From Xestospongia bergquistia (taxonomy: Eukaryota > Porifera > Demospongiae > Haplosclerida > Petrosiidae), in NCBI GenBank assembly GCA_963965975.1, contig OZ014414.1:8303230-8367229 (forward strand): a stretch of 64,000 nt of DNA. Direction: 5' to 3'. Shown here in pieces: positions 1-30,000 of this stretch. Below the pieces are notes generated by a model. That model had not been told where the DNA came from and made no database searches. It saw nothing but the letters and a program-made list of their open reading frames with translations. Position 1 is the first letter of the stretch; each line of letters starts with the position of its first letter. A program made the translations under genes and the position numbers.

Positions 1-16855
<16,855 letters not shown>

Positions 16856-17024
16856 CTTGTTCAGTACATAGTTACTTCTATTTAGTCCTCGTATTTTATC
16901 CCCACCTTATTTATAATGATATTTTTAAAATTAACTCTGTTGTTTAGGCTTCATTAATTTAGTTATCGTGTATTATAATTATTAATTTTATAACTTTTAA
17001 TATGTAATACGTCCCAATTTTAAA

Positions 17025-17264
17025 ATGAAAGGTAGCCATTATCTATCGCGAAGGCATATTATAGGACTACAAATAGCATTAGCACTAACACTGGTGTTCT
17101 TTGTTGGTCTTTCCAAACCTACCAAAATGACAACAATCATGATGCCAGCTTCAAGCTCAATCGAACAGACAGTCTTCACTTCTACAGTTCAACCCAATAC
17201 ATCAACTGTGAAAAAAAGAGTGATCTTTGAGACCATGAGAAGAGTAGGTGTGGTGCTTCGCTAA
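17025..17264 (+). pseudogene. Fucosyltransferase 5' fragment, copy 1
   Basis: Starting at HYLSRRHII, 66 codons match the cytoplasmic end, transmembrane anchor and stem of the intact fucosyltransferase at 40881. The match stops abruptly after the KKRVI segment, and the frame then runs into about 12 unrelated codons and a stop. No catalytic domain remains. It has lost one codon in the anchor relative to the gene and to the copy at 35353. It could at most make a 79-residue type II membrane peptide. Confidence 0.5.
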
Positions 17265-17790
17265 GCAAAAATGAAAAATGTAGAAAATTTTATTTTTGCT
17301 AATCTATTAAGGTGTTTAGTTGATTGTACTGTTAATGTTGTGATGAATCCTTGATATTAACCCTATTGTATCCTATTTATAGATAGCTGATGGAACAAGT
17401 TTAAACACCTGCTTGCAATAATGAAGTACTTATATTTGAAATAGTGTTGATAAGCACATGTAATGGAATTGGTAATATCAGAATCTCTGAGGATTAACAT
17501 TTATCTATTGTGTCTTAACAAAGACATGAATTGGTATAAAATCAAATGAAGTTATTTTCAATGTCATGATACCTTGCAAAATACATTAAGAAAAAGGTTA
17601 AAATAACTTGAGGTGTTCATTAAATCTATCTGAACAACCATATATTAAAGTGACATTAAATTAAATGTAATAGATATATAATTAATAATCAAGATATGAA
17701 GAAAACACTGGATCATATCACATGCTTGTACAATAATTAAGGATGCGTGTGTTGTGTGTGTGTGTGTGTGTGTGTGTACTTGTGTATCAG
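17228..17790 (+). repeat. Dispersed intergenic repeat, copy 1
   Basis: A block of about 560 bases beginning tgagaccatg and ending in a GT run recurs at about 35559-36110 and 39604-40137. The third copy lies upstream of the intact fucosyltransferase, so it probably represents the ancestral position; in the other two it is joined to the truncated gene. Confidence 0.5.
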
Positions 17791-18030
17791 AGGACCCTAA
17801 TCCTGGTTTCAAATTACTCTTAAGAGATATAAAATTAAAATCCTTGTATGATTTAAGTATGGGAGAGCATCGACTTTTGTACTCTACATAATACAAGACA
17901 TTAGTTGAGGTACATTATATTATTAGTATATAGTTAATACACTTTTTAAATCACAGAAGGAGATATATTTGATGGAGCTCCTGCAGCAAATACTATTGTA
18001 TATTAAAAACAAAGGTATAGTGGACTTATA

Positions 18031-18098
<68 letters not shown>

Positions 18099-18489
18099 CA
18101 TCAGCACTTGAAATAGGAGTGGCTTATATATTATCACAAGAATTCAAATAAATCACAGTTGACCATTGATTAAATATTCTTAGACTAAGGTACTTATATA
18201 ATTTTAATATTCTTTTGTGTCTCATAGCTTAGATTCAGACAGTATACATATGCTGAGATTGATATACCAATATTTTAATATAAATAATGATATTAATGGA
18301 CCAATCTACCTCTACTCTCAATAATTATTGTGGCAGCTACAACTGTACTAGTAAAACCAAGCAAAACAGTGGGAGAACCATTGTGCATATATCTTTTTAA
18401 ACTGACTGAGAGAGAACAAAAAATTTTCAAATTACATGGTGCAAGACATATGACCTACTGATAAATTGTTGTATAATTAGTGTAAATTA

Positions 18490-19870
18490 TTAGAAATATA
18501 ATTGTTGCATCAAGATTGTGTTAAAATGGTATTAACATTGCTTTAAATTGTGCTAAGACTGTTAAAATAGTGTTAAAATTGCATTAAAATTGTGCTAAGA
18601 CAGTGTTAAATAGTGTTAAGATTGTGCTAAAATTATGTTAAAATTGTGTTAAGATTTTGTTAAAATTGTTTAATATTGTATTAAAATTGCATTGAAATTG
18701 CGTTAAGATTGTATTAAAATTGTGTTAAGATTGTGTTAAAATTGTGTTAAAATTGCATTAAAATAGTGTTAAAATTGTGCTGAAATAGTGTTAAAATGGT
18801 GTTAAGATTGTGATAAAATTGCATTAAATTAGTGGTAAAATTGTGCTAAGACTGTGTTAAAAATAGTGTTAAGATTGTGCTAAAATTGTGTTAAAATTGT
18901 GTTAACATTTTGTTAAAATTGTGTTAAAACTGTGTTAAAATTGTGTTAAGATTGTGTTAAAATTATATTAAAATAGTGTTAGAATGGTGTTAAAATTGTG
19001 TTAAGACTGTGTTAAAATTGCGTTAAGATTGTGTTAAAATTGCATTAAAATAGTGTTAAAATGGTGTTAAAATTGTGTTAAGACTGTGTTAAAATTGCAT
19101 TAAGATTGTGTTAAAATTGCATTAAAATTGTGTTAAAACTGTGTTAAAATTGCGTTAAGATTGTGTTAAAATTGTGTTAAAACTGAGTTAAAATTGCATT
19201 AAGATTGTGTTAAAATTGCATTAAAATAGTGTTAAAATGGAGTTAAAATTGTGTTAAGACTGTGTTAAAATTGCGTTAAGATTGTGTTAAAATTGCATTA
19301 AAATTGTGTTAAAACTGTGTTAAAATTGCGTTAAGACTGTTAAAATTGCGTTAAGATTGTGTTAAAATTGTGTTAAAACTGAGTTAAAATTGCATTAAGA
19401 TTGTGTTAAAATTGCATTAAGTGTTAAAATGGTGTTAAAATTGTGTTAAGACTGTGTTAAAATTGCATTAAGATTGTGTTAAAATTGCATTAAAATTGTG
19501 TTAAAACTGTGTTAAAATTGCGTTAAGATTGTGTTAAAATTGTGTTAAAACTGAGTTAAAATTGCATTAAGATTGTGTTAAAATTGCATTAAAATAGTGT
19601 TAAATGGAGTTAAAATTGTGTTAAGACTGTGTTAAAATTGCGTTAAGATTGTGTTAAAATTGCATTAAAATTGTGTTAAAACTGTGTTAAAATTGCGTTA
19701 AGATTGTGTTAAAATTGTGTTAAAACTGTGTTAAAATTGCATTAAAATAGTGTTAAAATGGAGTTAAAATTGTGTTAAGACTGTGTTAAAATTGTGTCAA
19801 GATTATGTTAAAATTGCATTAAAATAATGTTAAGTTTGTGATAAAATTGCATTAAAATTGTGCTAAGTTT
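18490..19870 (+). repeat. 11-bp A-tract minisatellite, copy 1
   Basis: About 1.4 kb of tandem 11-bp units: ttaaaattgtg, ttaagattgtg, ttaaaattgca and ttaaaatagtg. The strand is nearly free of C. The A/T tracts recur every 11 bases, close to one helical turn. A second array is at 37268-38600. Confidence 0.5.
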
Positions 19871-19929
19871 TATGATTTGGATCTACTGAAGTCTTAACTG
19901 AAAGAGTATATATAAAGCAAAAAAGGCAG

Positions 19930-20330
19930 AAAGAAAATCATGGCACTCATTCTAAGAAGACAACTTTTCAGACTGGTGACCCAATATTTATTTGCGATTT
20001 TCCAGATCGCAAACAATGGCTGTCAGGAAAGATTACATCTGTCAAAGTTCCATGTTCTTACTTAGTAGAACTTGAGGGTGAACAAATTGTTTGAAGACAT
20101 GTTGACCACATTCAAGCATGTATACATCTCTACTTAACGCACACCTCCAGTTGATGTATCAGTTCCATTAAATAGTTGTGATGATAACCAAATTGACATT
20201 GCAATCCCCACAACTCCTTCACATGAAGATTTGTTTCAGTCGAAGCCTCCCCAACCTACACAGATCAACACAGATCTCTTAACTCCTTCTAAGAACTCAA
20301 CTAGTTCAATTTAAAAAGAGAGGAATGCAA
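19930..20330 (+). mobile_element. LTR retrotransposon remnant (integrase C-terminus)
   Basis: From 19960 a short frame reads like the C-terminal end of a Ty3/gypsy-type integrase: a GDPIFI strand, a W-L-S-G-K-I pattern, SYLVELEG and, after one in-frame stop, RHVDHI. A purine-rich tract (aaaaagagaggaa, about 20313) followed by TG at 20325 could mark a polypurine tract and LTR start. I could not find a defined LTR end. The element is decayed and lies outside the segmental duplication. From about 20330 to 20690 I see only A+T-rich DNA that could be the LTR. Confidence 0.5.
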
Positions 20331-20690
20331 TATATTGTAAATGTATTTCATTTAGTCACTTATCAAATATCTATGATGTATCTTATGTTATGTTTAATTT
20401 TTATATACAGTATATTTGTTAATATGTGTTAATAGGTACTTGTTATATCTCTTTGTTACAGGTGACATTATTAAATAGTGTTAATGTTCATTTCTTAGCA
20501 AATAACTTTAATGTGTTATTTTTTAGTTTACACTTGTCCTTGTTCTGTTTTGTATTTAAACTTTGATGTTATAGTTCTGTAGTAGATATAGTGTTCTAGT
20601 TCTAGTTATTTTGTGAATTCAACGGTTTAAGTTACCACAACTAGCAACCAGCTAACCACTTCCTTCTTCGATACAATATTTCTTCTAGTT

Positions 20691-23640
20691 ATGATTGACA
20701 TCTCTCAATGGAGGATTAATATTGGGCTATGGCATTGTTATCAGATACCAGCTGCTACTAAAAAGAGTCTGCCACATGGAACTGCTGTGGATACCTGGGT
20801 GGAGTCATATAACTGTTTCATTTGACTGTCATTTGATTTCTGTGATCAATAGAGTTAAATTCCAGCAGTGTTTTATGACTTCTTGTTAAAAGTGGTTTTG
20901 TTGTTGAAGAGAAATGGACTAAACTCACTGGTCTTCTAGGTGTCTCATTGGAGGAGAGGAGAAGACTTAAGACAATGACCAGCAATGATCAAGACTACTA
21001 CTTTGCTTTAGAAGAAGGTTTACAATGGTGGATTACAAACAGTAGTGACCCCTCATGGGAAATCATTATCTCAGCTGTTGAAGACTGTGGACACAAAGAT
21101 ATATCTACTAAGTTGAAACAACATTTAGGTATTAATAATGAAGGTATGACTAAATCAATCATTTCTTCCTAATTATCACTTCATTAAAGATACTTCCTCA
21201 CATCCTTCAAAAGAAAAACTTGATGAGATTAAAGAACTTCCTAAGGGTATGATGTCTATATATTTTTTGTGGATAAAGTTACATATTTTGTTCTACCAAT
21301 TATGTATTATTTTATGATAAACTGATAGTAAACATAATACAGGTTTAATTACGATTGTCCTATGGATCTGGCTATTTACAAAATCATTGTTAGTTCTAAC
21401 ATATATGTAAACAGTTTCCATCATAAAATCTGTATAGCCTTATATATACAAGTGTATTAATTGGTAAAGTGCTGATACAACAAGTAAGTGTGAACACAAG
21501 ACTCCATGCTATCTACTTGCTTAGTTGCTAGCCTTCTTGACTTATTGATAATATTAGACACAGCAATATAATGGAGTATGATATTGGTATATCCTTTTAG
21601 TAATGATAGTTACTTATCCACACACAGAGACAATTGTAACCTCATCCACACATACATTACAGCAGGGTCATTATATACAAATGTACATTACAAACACAAA
21701 ATCTAACTGTTAGTCACAAATTACTGGTTTGATAATCTATGCAACCATAAAAATATAATCAGATGAAATTTCCAGATATAAGATATATCTACAAAGAATG
21801 TGAAATCATGAGTAGTTTGTAAAATTATAAAAATATGTAATGGTTATGTATCTACTTTGTCATATTGTAGTTATTTCTATTTTCATAATTTGCTAGGGAA
21901 AATAACAGTGTTACCTCAGTCAGTTCAGTCTTATGCTAAGCTTCTTAGGGAAATTTCACAAAAGGTACCCAAAATGGCCTCCAGTTTTAATGAAAGATTA
22001 CATCAATTTACTGTGGATTGATAAAACAAGGCTTACACAAGGTGAATCGAATGTTATGTATGAACATATAATCTGAGATGATATGGACTATGTTGAGGGA
22101 ACTAAGACTAAAATGACATTTACTGACTTAGCTCAACCCTACACTAACTTAGTGAAGGCAACTCTTTTACGTTACTTTGAATGTCACCCGATATACAAAG
22201 AGAAACATTGGTATCTTGGTAATGATTTTAAGACAGATTTACCAAATGAAGTTTATCAGAAGTTCATTTCTTTATGTCAGGTAACTTATGAAAGTATCAA
22301 GAAAAAACAGCTAGTTTTCAACCATCTTCCTACAGATTTTGAAATGTTTGATCTAATGCAAAAAGTAGAACATATTCACACTTGTGGTGGCCAGTTGTAC
22401 AGTTACAGTTTTCTTTATTTGTCAATACAAGAATATTTAGCGGCATATTACATTTCATTATCAGGCTCTAATCCATTGCAAGTTGAGTTAAAAGTGGAAA
22501 AAATTTCTTTGTGACTTGACTATAACTTGTAACTTGTAATGGATACTGAATATCCATACACTTCATTGTCTTTATGAGTCTCAAAAACCACTTTCTCAGG
22601 AGAATTGACAAAGTATATTAAAATGCCTATTGCATGCCCTCTGATATGTATTTTATTGGATTATATTAATATTTGGTATTAAATAAGAATACTAATTGTT
22701 AAAAAAATAACATCATTGTTGGATCCACCATTCCACTTACTATAACACCTATGTATGTTATTGAGTCATGTATAGCTCTCAGCTAACAACATTGGACATT
22801 AAATCTCCATGTTCACATTACTGACGATAATCTCAAGATGTTATACACTCAAAATGAAGTTACTGGTAATATCAAAATAGTAAATCTCTACAACAATGAA
22901 ATCACATACATCTGCTGTTATTGATCATTTAGTGAAACTCCGAATAAAATCTCTTCAATCTTTGAATTTATCAGACAATAAATTCAACAATGAATGCTGT
23001 GACAAACTAGCTAAACTTGGTCCTTCCTTATCTCATTTGGAGTTCCTGAGAATGCATAACAATAGCATTACTCCTGGTGGTCATATTAATTTGCTTGAAC
23101 TCGTTGGTAAACTTTCAAATTTTAAATTGACATTGTCTTCTCCAAGTGAAGAGGAGTGTCAATTACTGATGTCACTCACAAATAATATTATATTTATTAA
23201 ATTATATAACTATATATAGTGAAATAGAAGTATTAGCAATTGGACTGGTCCCAATACTTCACTTAATGCACTGACTGTGCTTATATACAATACATTATTG
23301 TTCTCAATTTTTATTATTATTATTTGTATAGCTCACTCACTACCAACAACACTCAAGAAGCTTGTGCTATTGGACTATTATCTAGAGTATGACCCTGACA
23401 AAATATCATTATCTAATGACATGATAGAAGAAGAGATTGAAGAGTTCCATCTTGCTGATCACATTAAAGAAAGTCACACTATTAAAGAATTGTAATTTGT
23501 ATTAAGTGAAAAGTACATCTCCAAAATAGTTGACAGTCTTAAAGAAAACAACAATAAAGAAGTTAGTGTTCTATGAGTCATGTTGCTTTGTAGAATGACA
23601 TGTGATAAATAGAGTAGATGTCTATGATCATATTGAACTG
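20691..23640 (+). pseudogene. NLR copy A, broken
   Basis: The start codon and leader (MIDISQWRINIGLWH) match the intact NLR leader, but 136 bases covering the hydrophobic segment, the 2A motif and the splice donor are missing. The first death-domain exon (20853-21143) carries an in-frame TGA at 20876-20878. NACHT-exon sequence resumes near 21896 but jumps from the TFTDLA segment to the TNLVKATLLRY segment, losing the whole P-loop ATPase core. Leucine-rich pieces follow at 22896-23219 and 23330-23500 with further breaks. The order of parts matches the intact gene at 24017. It cannot make a working receptor. Confidence 0.5.
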
Positions 23641-24016
23641 TTTAGACTAAAATACAATTATAAGTCTGTCCATGTTCAAAGTTACCTCCTAAACATCAAT
23701 TGTAGTTTTACTATTAAAGTTAACTTCAGTTTCTGTTTAACTCTCTTGATATGACCCTGCCTCAGTGTCCTCTTTAACTGTTGTTAAATTTCATTCTTAT
23801 TTCCTTCATATTCTGTACTCAGACACTGTAAAACCATATATTACTATTATTGTAATTATTAGGTGTTAATATCATAACTAATTAAAATACGTGTGCTTAC
23901 CTTATATAGACAAAATGATAAAACACTAAATTAATAATTTTACTTATGAATAATAACACTAACAACCTTTTCTTTTTTCTTTGTTGCTTTAACAATAACG
24001 CTGCCTTTGTGTAGTC
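23641..24016 (+). promoter_or_regulatory. Shared upstream region of NLR copies
   Basis: About 350 bases before the NLR start codon are closely matched by 32698-33050 before copy D, including the stretch from atatgaccctgcctcagtg to the bases just before the ATG. The likely promoter and 5' untranslated region lie here. I see no clear TATA box or named motif. Confidence 0.5.
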
Positions 24017-27000
24017 ATGATTGACCTCTCTCAATGGAGGGTTTGTATTGGGCTATGGCATTGTTATCGGATACCAGCTGCTACTATAAGTCTGCCACAT
24101 AGAACTCCTATGGATACCTGGGTGGAGTCACTATGGTTAAGAGAATGGGGAAATGATGTTGGTGATAACCTGACCTTCTCTCTAGTGTTGTTTTTCTTAC
24201 TTCTTCTCATTTTATCAGGTGATGTTGAACTCAATCCTGGACCTAAAACAGGTAAACATTAAAACATATAACTGTCTCATTTGACTGTCATTTGATTTCT
24301 GTGATCAATAGAATTAAATTCCAGCAGTGTTTTACGACTTCTTGTTAAAAGTGGCTTTGTTGTTGAAGAGAAATGGACTAAACTCACTAGTCTTCTAGGT
24401 GTCTCACTGGAAGAGAGAAGAAGACTTAAGACAATGGCCAGCAGTGATCAAGACTACCACTTTGCTTTAGAAGAAGGTTTACAATGGTGGATTACAAACA
24501 GTAATGACTCCTCATGGGAAAACCTTATCTCAGCTGTTGAAGACTGTGGAGACAAAGATATAGCTACTAAGTTGAAACAACAGTTAAATATTAATGATGA
24601 AGGTATGGCTAAGTGAACCATTTCTTTTTCATTATCACTTCATTAAAGATACTTTCTCATATCTTTCAATACCTGTGAAAGAAAATGTTGAAGAGATTAA
24701 AGAACTTTCTAAGGGTATGATGTCTATATTCATTATCGATACAAGTTTATACCATCAATTATGTATCATTTGAGGAGCCTATAGTCTCCTGATTATATAG
24801 TTAATATTTTCCTATCCTGTAAACTTTATTTTTTTATTAGGTACTGAACACACTACTGTATTAGTGGTTGGAAATGAAAGCTCTAGTGATGACTTTGTTG
24901 ATTTTCCTTTATTATGTAAGTTATTAATATATGACTCATCGATCGTTTTCTGTTATTATTATAGTTGAAACGATTACCACAAAACACGATATTTTAGAGC
25001 AATTGATTCCTATTGATGCAAAATGGTGTGAACTTGGTAACGGTTTGAGATTAAGTTCCAATTATCTTGATGGATTAGCTCAGTCTAATATGACTAATCA
25101 AATAAGACTGGAACATGTCCTTCAGAAATGGATAGACTTAAATACTCAAGAGGCTGTTGTCAATTGGAAGACAATTATAGATGTTGTTAAAGGGCCACTT
25201 GTACAAAACAAAGCTCTAGCTATGAAGATGTACCAAGATTTGAAAGAAGTCTTTAAGCAGCAAAGTACTATACATAATATTTATTCCACTATACATTTCT
25301 ATCATGTCATTGTCACAGGTAGCTATCAAGAAGATAAGCAACATACAGTAGACACCAAACCAGCTCCACAGGAAACCAGTAAGCTCACTTTAATAACCAC
25401 AAAAATGTTTTGATAGGAAATGAAAATTGTTGTCTTTTGAACTGTGTTTGAGTATATTCTGCTTTACTTGGAATTATAATAAAAATATTGGTGATAACCT
25501 GACCTTCTCTCTAGTGTTGTTTTTCTTACTTCTTCTCATTTTATCAGGTGATGTTGAACTTAATCCTGGACCTAAAATAGGTAAACATTAAAACATATAA
25601 CTGTCTCATTTGACTGTCATTTGATTTCTGTGATCAATAGAGTTAAATGCCAGCAGTGTTTTGAGACTTCTTGTTAAAAGTGGTTTTGTTGTTGAAGAGA
25701 AATGGACTAAACTCACTAGTCTTCTAGGTGTCTCATTGGAAGAGAGGAGAAGACTCAAGAGAATGGCCAGCAGTGATTATGACTACCACTTTGCTTTAGA
25801 AGAAGGTTTACAATGGTGGATTACAAACAGTAATGACTCCTCATGGGAAAACCTTATCTCAGCTGTTGAAGACTATGGAGACAAAGATATAGCTACTAAG
25901 TTGAAACAACAGTTAAATATTAATGATGAAGGTATGGCTAAGTGAACCATTTCTTTTTCATTATCACTTCATTAAAGATACTTTCTCATATCTTTCAATA
26001 CCTGTGAAAGAAAATGTTGAAGAGATTAAAGAACTTTCTAAGGGTATGATGTCTATATTCATTATCGATACAAGTTTATACCATCAATTATGTATCATTT
26101 GAGGAGCCTATAGTCTCCTGATTATATAGTTAATATTTTCCTATCCTGTAAACTTTATTTTTTTATTAGGTACTGAACACACTACTGTATTAGTGGTTGG
26201 AAATGAAAGCTCTAGTGATGACTTTGTTGATTTTCCTTTATTATGTAAGTTATTAATATATGACTCATCGATCATTTTCTGTTATTATTATAGTTGAAAC
26301 GATTACCACAAAACACGATATTTTAGAGCAATTGATTCCTATTGATGCAAAATGGCGTGAACTTGGTAACGGTTTGAGATTAAGTTCCAATTATCTTAAT
26401 GGATTAGCTCAGTCTAATATGACTAATCAAATAAGACTGGAACATGTCCTTCAGAAATGGATAGACTTAAATACTCAAGAGTCTGTTGTCAATTGGAAGA
26501 CAATCATAGATGTTGTTGAAGGGCCACTTGTACAAAACAAAGCTCTAGCTATGAAGATGTACCAAGATTTGAAAGAAGTCTTTAAGCAGCAAAGTACTAT
26601 ACATAATATTTATTCCACTATACATTTCTATCATGTCATTGTCACAGGTAGCTATCAAGAAGATAAGCAGCATAAAGTAGACACCAAACCAGCTCCACAG
26701 GAAACCAGTAAGCTCACTTTAATAACCACAAAAATGTTTTGATAGGAAATGAAAATTGTTGTCTTTTGAACTGTGTTTGAGTATATTCTTGCTTTACTTG
26801 GAATTATAATAAAAATATTCTAAATGTTCACACTTCAAAAGACTGATTGGTTGATTTAACCATTATATGGTAATACAGATAGTATGATGTTTACTTTAAA
26901 TAAACATATTACAGGTTTGATTACTATTGTCGTATTGATGTGACTATTTACAAAGTGATAATGCTTTTTTAAAAAGAAATCATTATTTGTTTTAACATTT

Positions 27001-30000
27001 TGTAAACAGTTTACATCATGGAATCTGTATAACCATGCATATATTATTATTGTCCAGCTTCTAATTGGTAAAGTACTGACATAGCAAGTAGGTGTTAACA
27101 CATCAATTTGTTATTTCAGATTCGTTGTCTACTTATTAGTTATGTAGTGATAAATAGGATACCTAAACAGATTTACAATGTATATGCACACATTCCTCCT
27201 ATAATTAGTTCATTAGTTTTCTAGACTATTGACTTTAATTGTTTTAACACTGTAGAATTAAGCATCTATAACATGGCTTCTAATAAAATTCAATTCCATA
27301 CTACTAGATTGTTAATTAATATATGTTAGTATATTAAGTATATAAGCATTACATCTGATGGTGTTTCTTAGTAAGCACTTGCATATAGCTAGTTTTAGTG
27401 TCTATGCATACATATCTCTAGTAAATCTATATGCTTTCCAAAAGTCAGTAAATGTACTCAACAACTTAAGAATTTAAAACTGATGATAGTTATTGTAATT
27501 CACAGAAAGATTATGTATGCATGTATGGAAAGATTCTACAGCTTGAGTTTTCAAATACAATGCATGATGGTTGGTAGCCAGTGTTTGATTAATAGTAGAT
27601 TGCTGTAAGAAGCAAAGAAGCTGTTTGCTTGCTACTAAGGTGAAACTGTTATGTCTCTGTTCCTATGAGTTTTAAAGTGTATTTATTTTCAAATGTAGCT
27701 CATACATCATGAAAAGTGAGAGTAACAGTTTCTGTATGGCTTCATCAACTTATTTCTTGTAATTAATCGAATTTCTGATGTGGCCTTTGCTCGCACATCA
27801 GCTAAGAGAAAGATTTAGTTTGATGGATTAGTTATGGAGTGGCTGTAGTGACTTGATTAACTATAGAATAAATAGAAATTATAGTTTGTAAATTGTTAAT
27901 ATCTAAAAAAATGTAAACATATAATTAGATGAAAGATATATCTACAAGGGAACATGACATGTTATGTAGTTTGCAAAATTATAAAATATGTAATGGTTAT
28001 GTTTCTACTTTGTCATATTGTATTTATTTCTATTTTCATAATTGCTAGGGAAAATAACAGTATTACCTCAGTCAGTTCAGTCTTATGCTAAGTATCTCAG
28101 TAAACTTTATTTACGAGAGATTCACAAAAGGTACTCAAAATGGCCTCCAATGTTGATGAATGCTTACATCAATTTACTGTGGATTGATAAAACAAGTTTT
28201 ACAATAGGTGAATCAGATGTTATGTATCAACATATAATCCAAGGTGGCATTGACTATGTTGAGGGATCTAAGACCAAAATGACATTTGCTGACTTAGCTA
28301 ATCTGAAAGATGGTAGACAACCTCAATGTATTGTTGTAGTGGGTGCTCCAGGATCTGGTAAAACTATGTTTTCTTGGGAGGTATGTAGTCGTTGGGCTAA
28401 AGGAGAGATCTTACAGCAATACTCAGTATTATCATTGTTACAACTACGAGATCCAGAAGTTCGTGAAGCATCAACAATAGCTGATCTCTTCCCAAATAGC
28501 TCTGCAGATCTCCATAAAGAGATGAGTGAGATTTATGGAGAAAGCTGTTGTATACTCTTGGATGGTTTTGATGAACTTCCTGAGGACAAGAGGAAGCAAC
28601 AATCACTTTTCATTAAGCTACTTACTGGTAAACTCTTGCCTTTAGCTACAGTAATTGTTACTAGCAGGCCCTGGGCTACTAATAGTTTTGTAAGGAGATA
28701 CAGTCACTGTATATCTCAACACATTGAAATAGTTGGGTTCACTAGAGAGAATGTTGATACATATGTCACAAAAGCTTTTCCAGATGAAACAGAGAGATCT
28801 ACCTTTGAGCAATACCTTAAACGATATCCTTACATTCATTCTGTCATGTACATACCTCTCAATTGTGCTATAGTAGTGGAAGTGTTTCGTCAATCAGGTT
28901 CAATTGAAGATGCTCCAAAGACATTGACTCAACTCTACACAGAATTAGTGAAGACAGCTTTTTTACGTTATCTTGAATGTCATTCAATATATAAAGAGAA
29001 AAGTTGGTATCTTGGTAATGATTTTAAGACAGATTTACCAAATGAAGTTTATCAGCAGTTCCTTTCTCTATGTCAGGTAGCTTATGAAGGTATTGAGAAA
29101 AGACAGCTAGTTTTCAGCCATCTTCCTGCAGATTTTGAATGTTTTGATTTAATGCAGAAAGTAGAACATATTCATATTAGTCGTGGTCAGTCTTATAGCT
29201 ACAATTTTCTTCATTTGTCAATACAAGAATATTTAGCAGCATATCACCTTTCATTAATAGGTTCTAATCCATTGCAAGTTGAGTTAAAAGTGGAAAAGTT
29301 TCTTTGTGGCTTGACTAGAACTCATAAGTTCAATCCTGTTAAATTGCCATTGGAATTACAAGATGATATCCATATGCTTCACTGTTATTATGAGTCTCAG
29401 AAAACCACTTTGTCAGGAGAATTAATAGACTATAATATTACATGTTCACGTAAAAAACGCCTGTTACCCTCTGATATGTATGTTATTGGATCATATTTAG
29501 CACTCACTAAACAGCAATGGAAATTGATGTTTGAAGAAGAGTTTCTTAGTGATGAGCATTTTGAAATGTTATGTGCTGGTATCAATGCTCAAAACAAATG
29601 TTGTTACATCAAAGAATTAAATCTTAAGCATTCTTATATCACTTCTATTGGTATTGATTATTTTATGACACTTCCATCTTCTTTGTGGCAGTTTTTTACT
29701 AGCTTAAATCTTTCACACTGTAATCTTGGTAATGAAGGGTGTGACAAATTAGCTGAATTTATTTCTCTTTTGCCTCAGTTGAACTCTTTGAAAATTCACA
29801 AAAGCAAAATAAATTTTGGTGGTCATATCAATCTACTTAAAGCTGTTGCAAATCTTCCAGGTTTTAGTTTGAAGTTATCATCACCAAGTGAAGAAGAGTA
29901 CCAATTATTGGCATCATTAAAATATCTGACTCACCTCACTATTAGGGAAGGTTATCTAAGAGAACAAGACACTGATGTGATAGATCTTATTAAAGAAAAT

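Larger units (their letters stand above)
24159..26819 (+). repeat. Tandem duplication of 2A and death-domain exons
   Basis: 24159-25487 and 25488-26819 are tandem copies of a unit of about 1,330 bases, almost identical. The second unit begins inside the leader exon, so it keeps the hydrophobic run and 2A motif but loses the ATG. The join falls in aaaaatatt, present at both unit ends, suggesting microhomology or unequal crossing-over. Confidence 0.5.

Noticed and set aside
18490..19870. Regular repeats that might suggest a CRISPR array
   Set aside because: There are no unique spacers; it is a plain tandem minisatellite in a eukaryotic genome.
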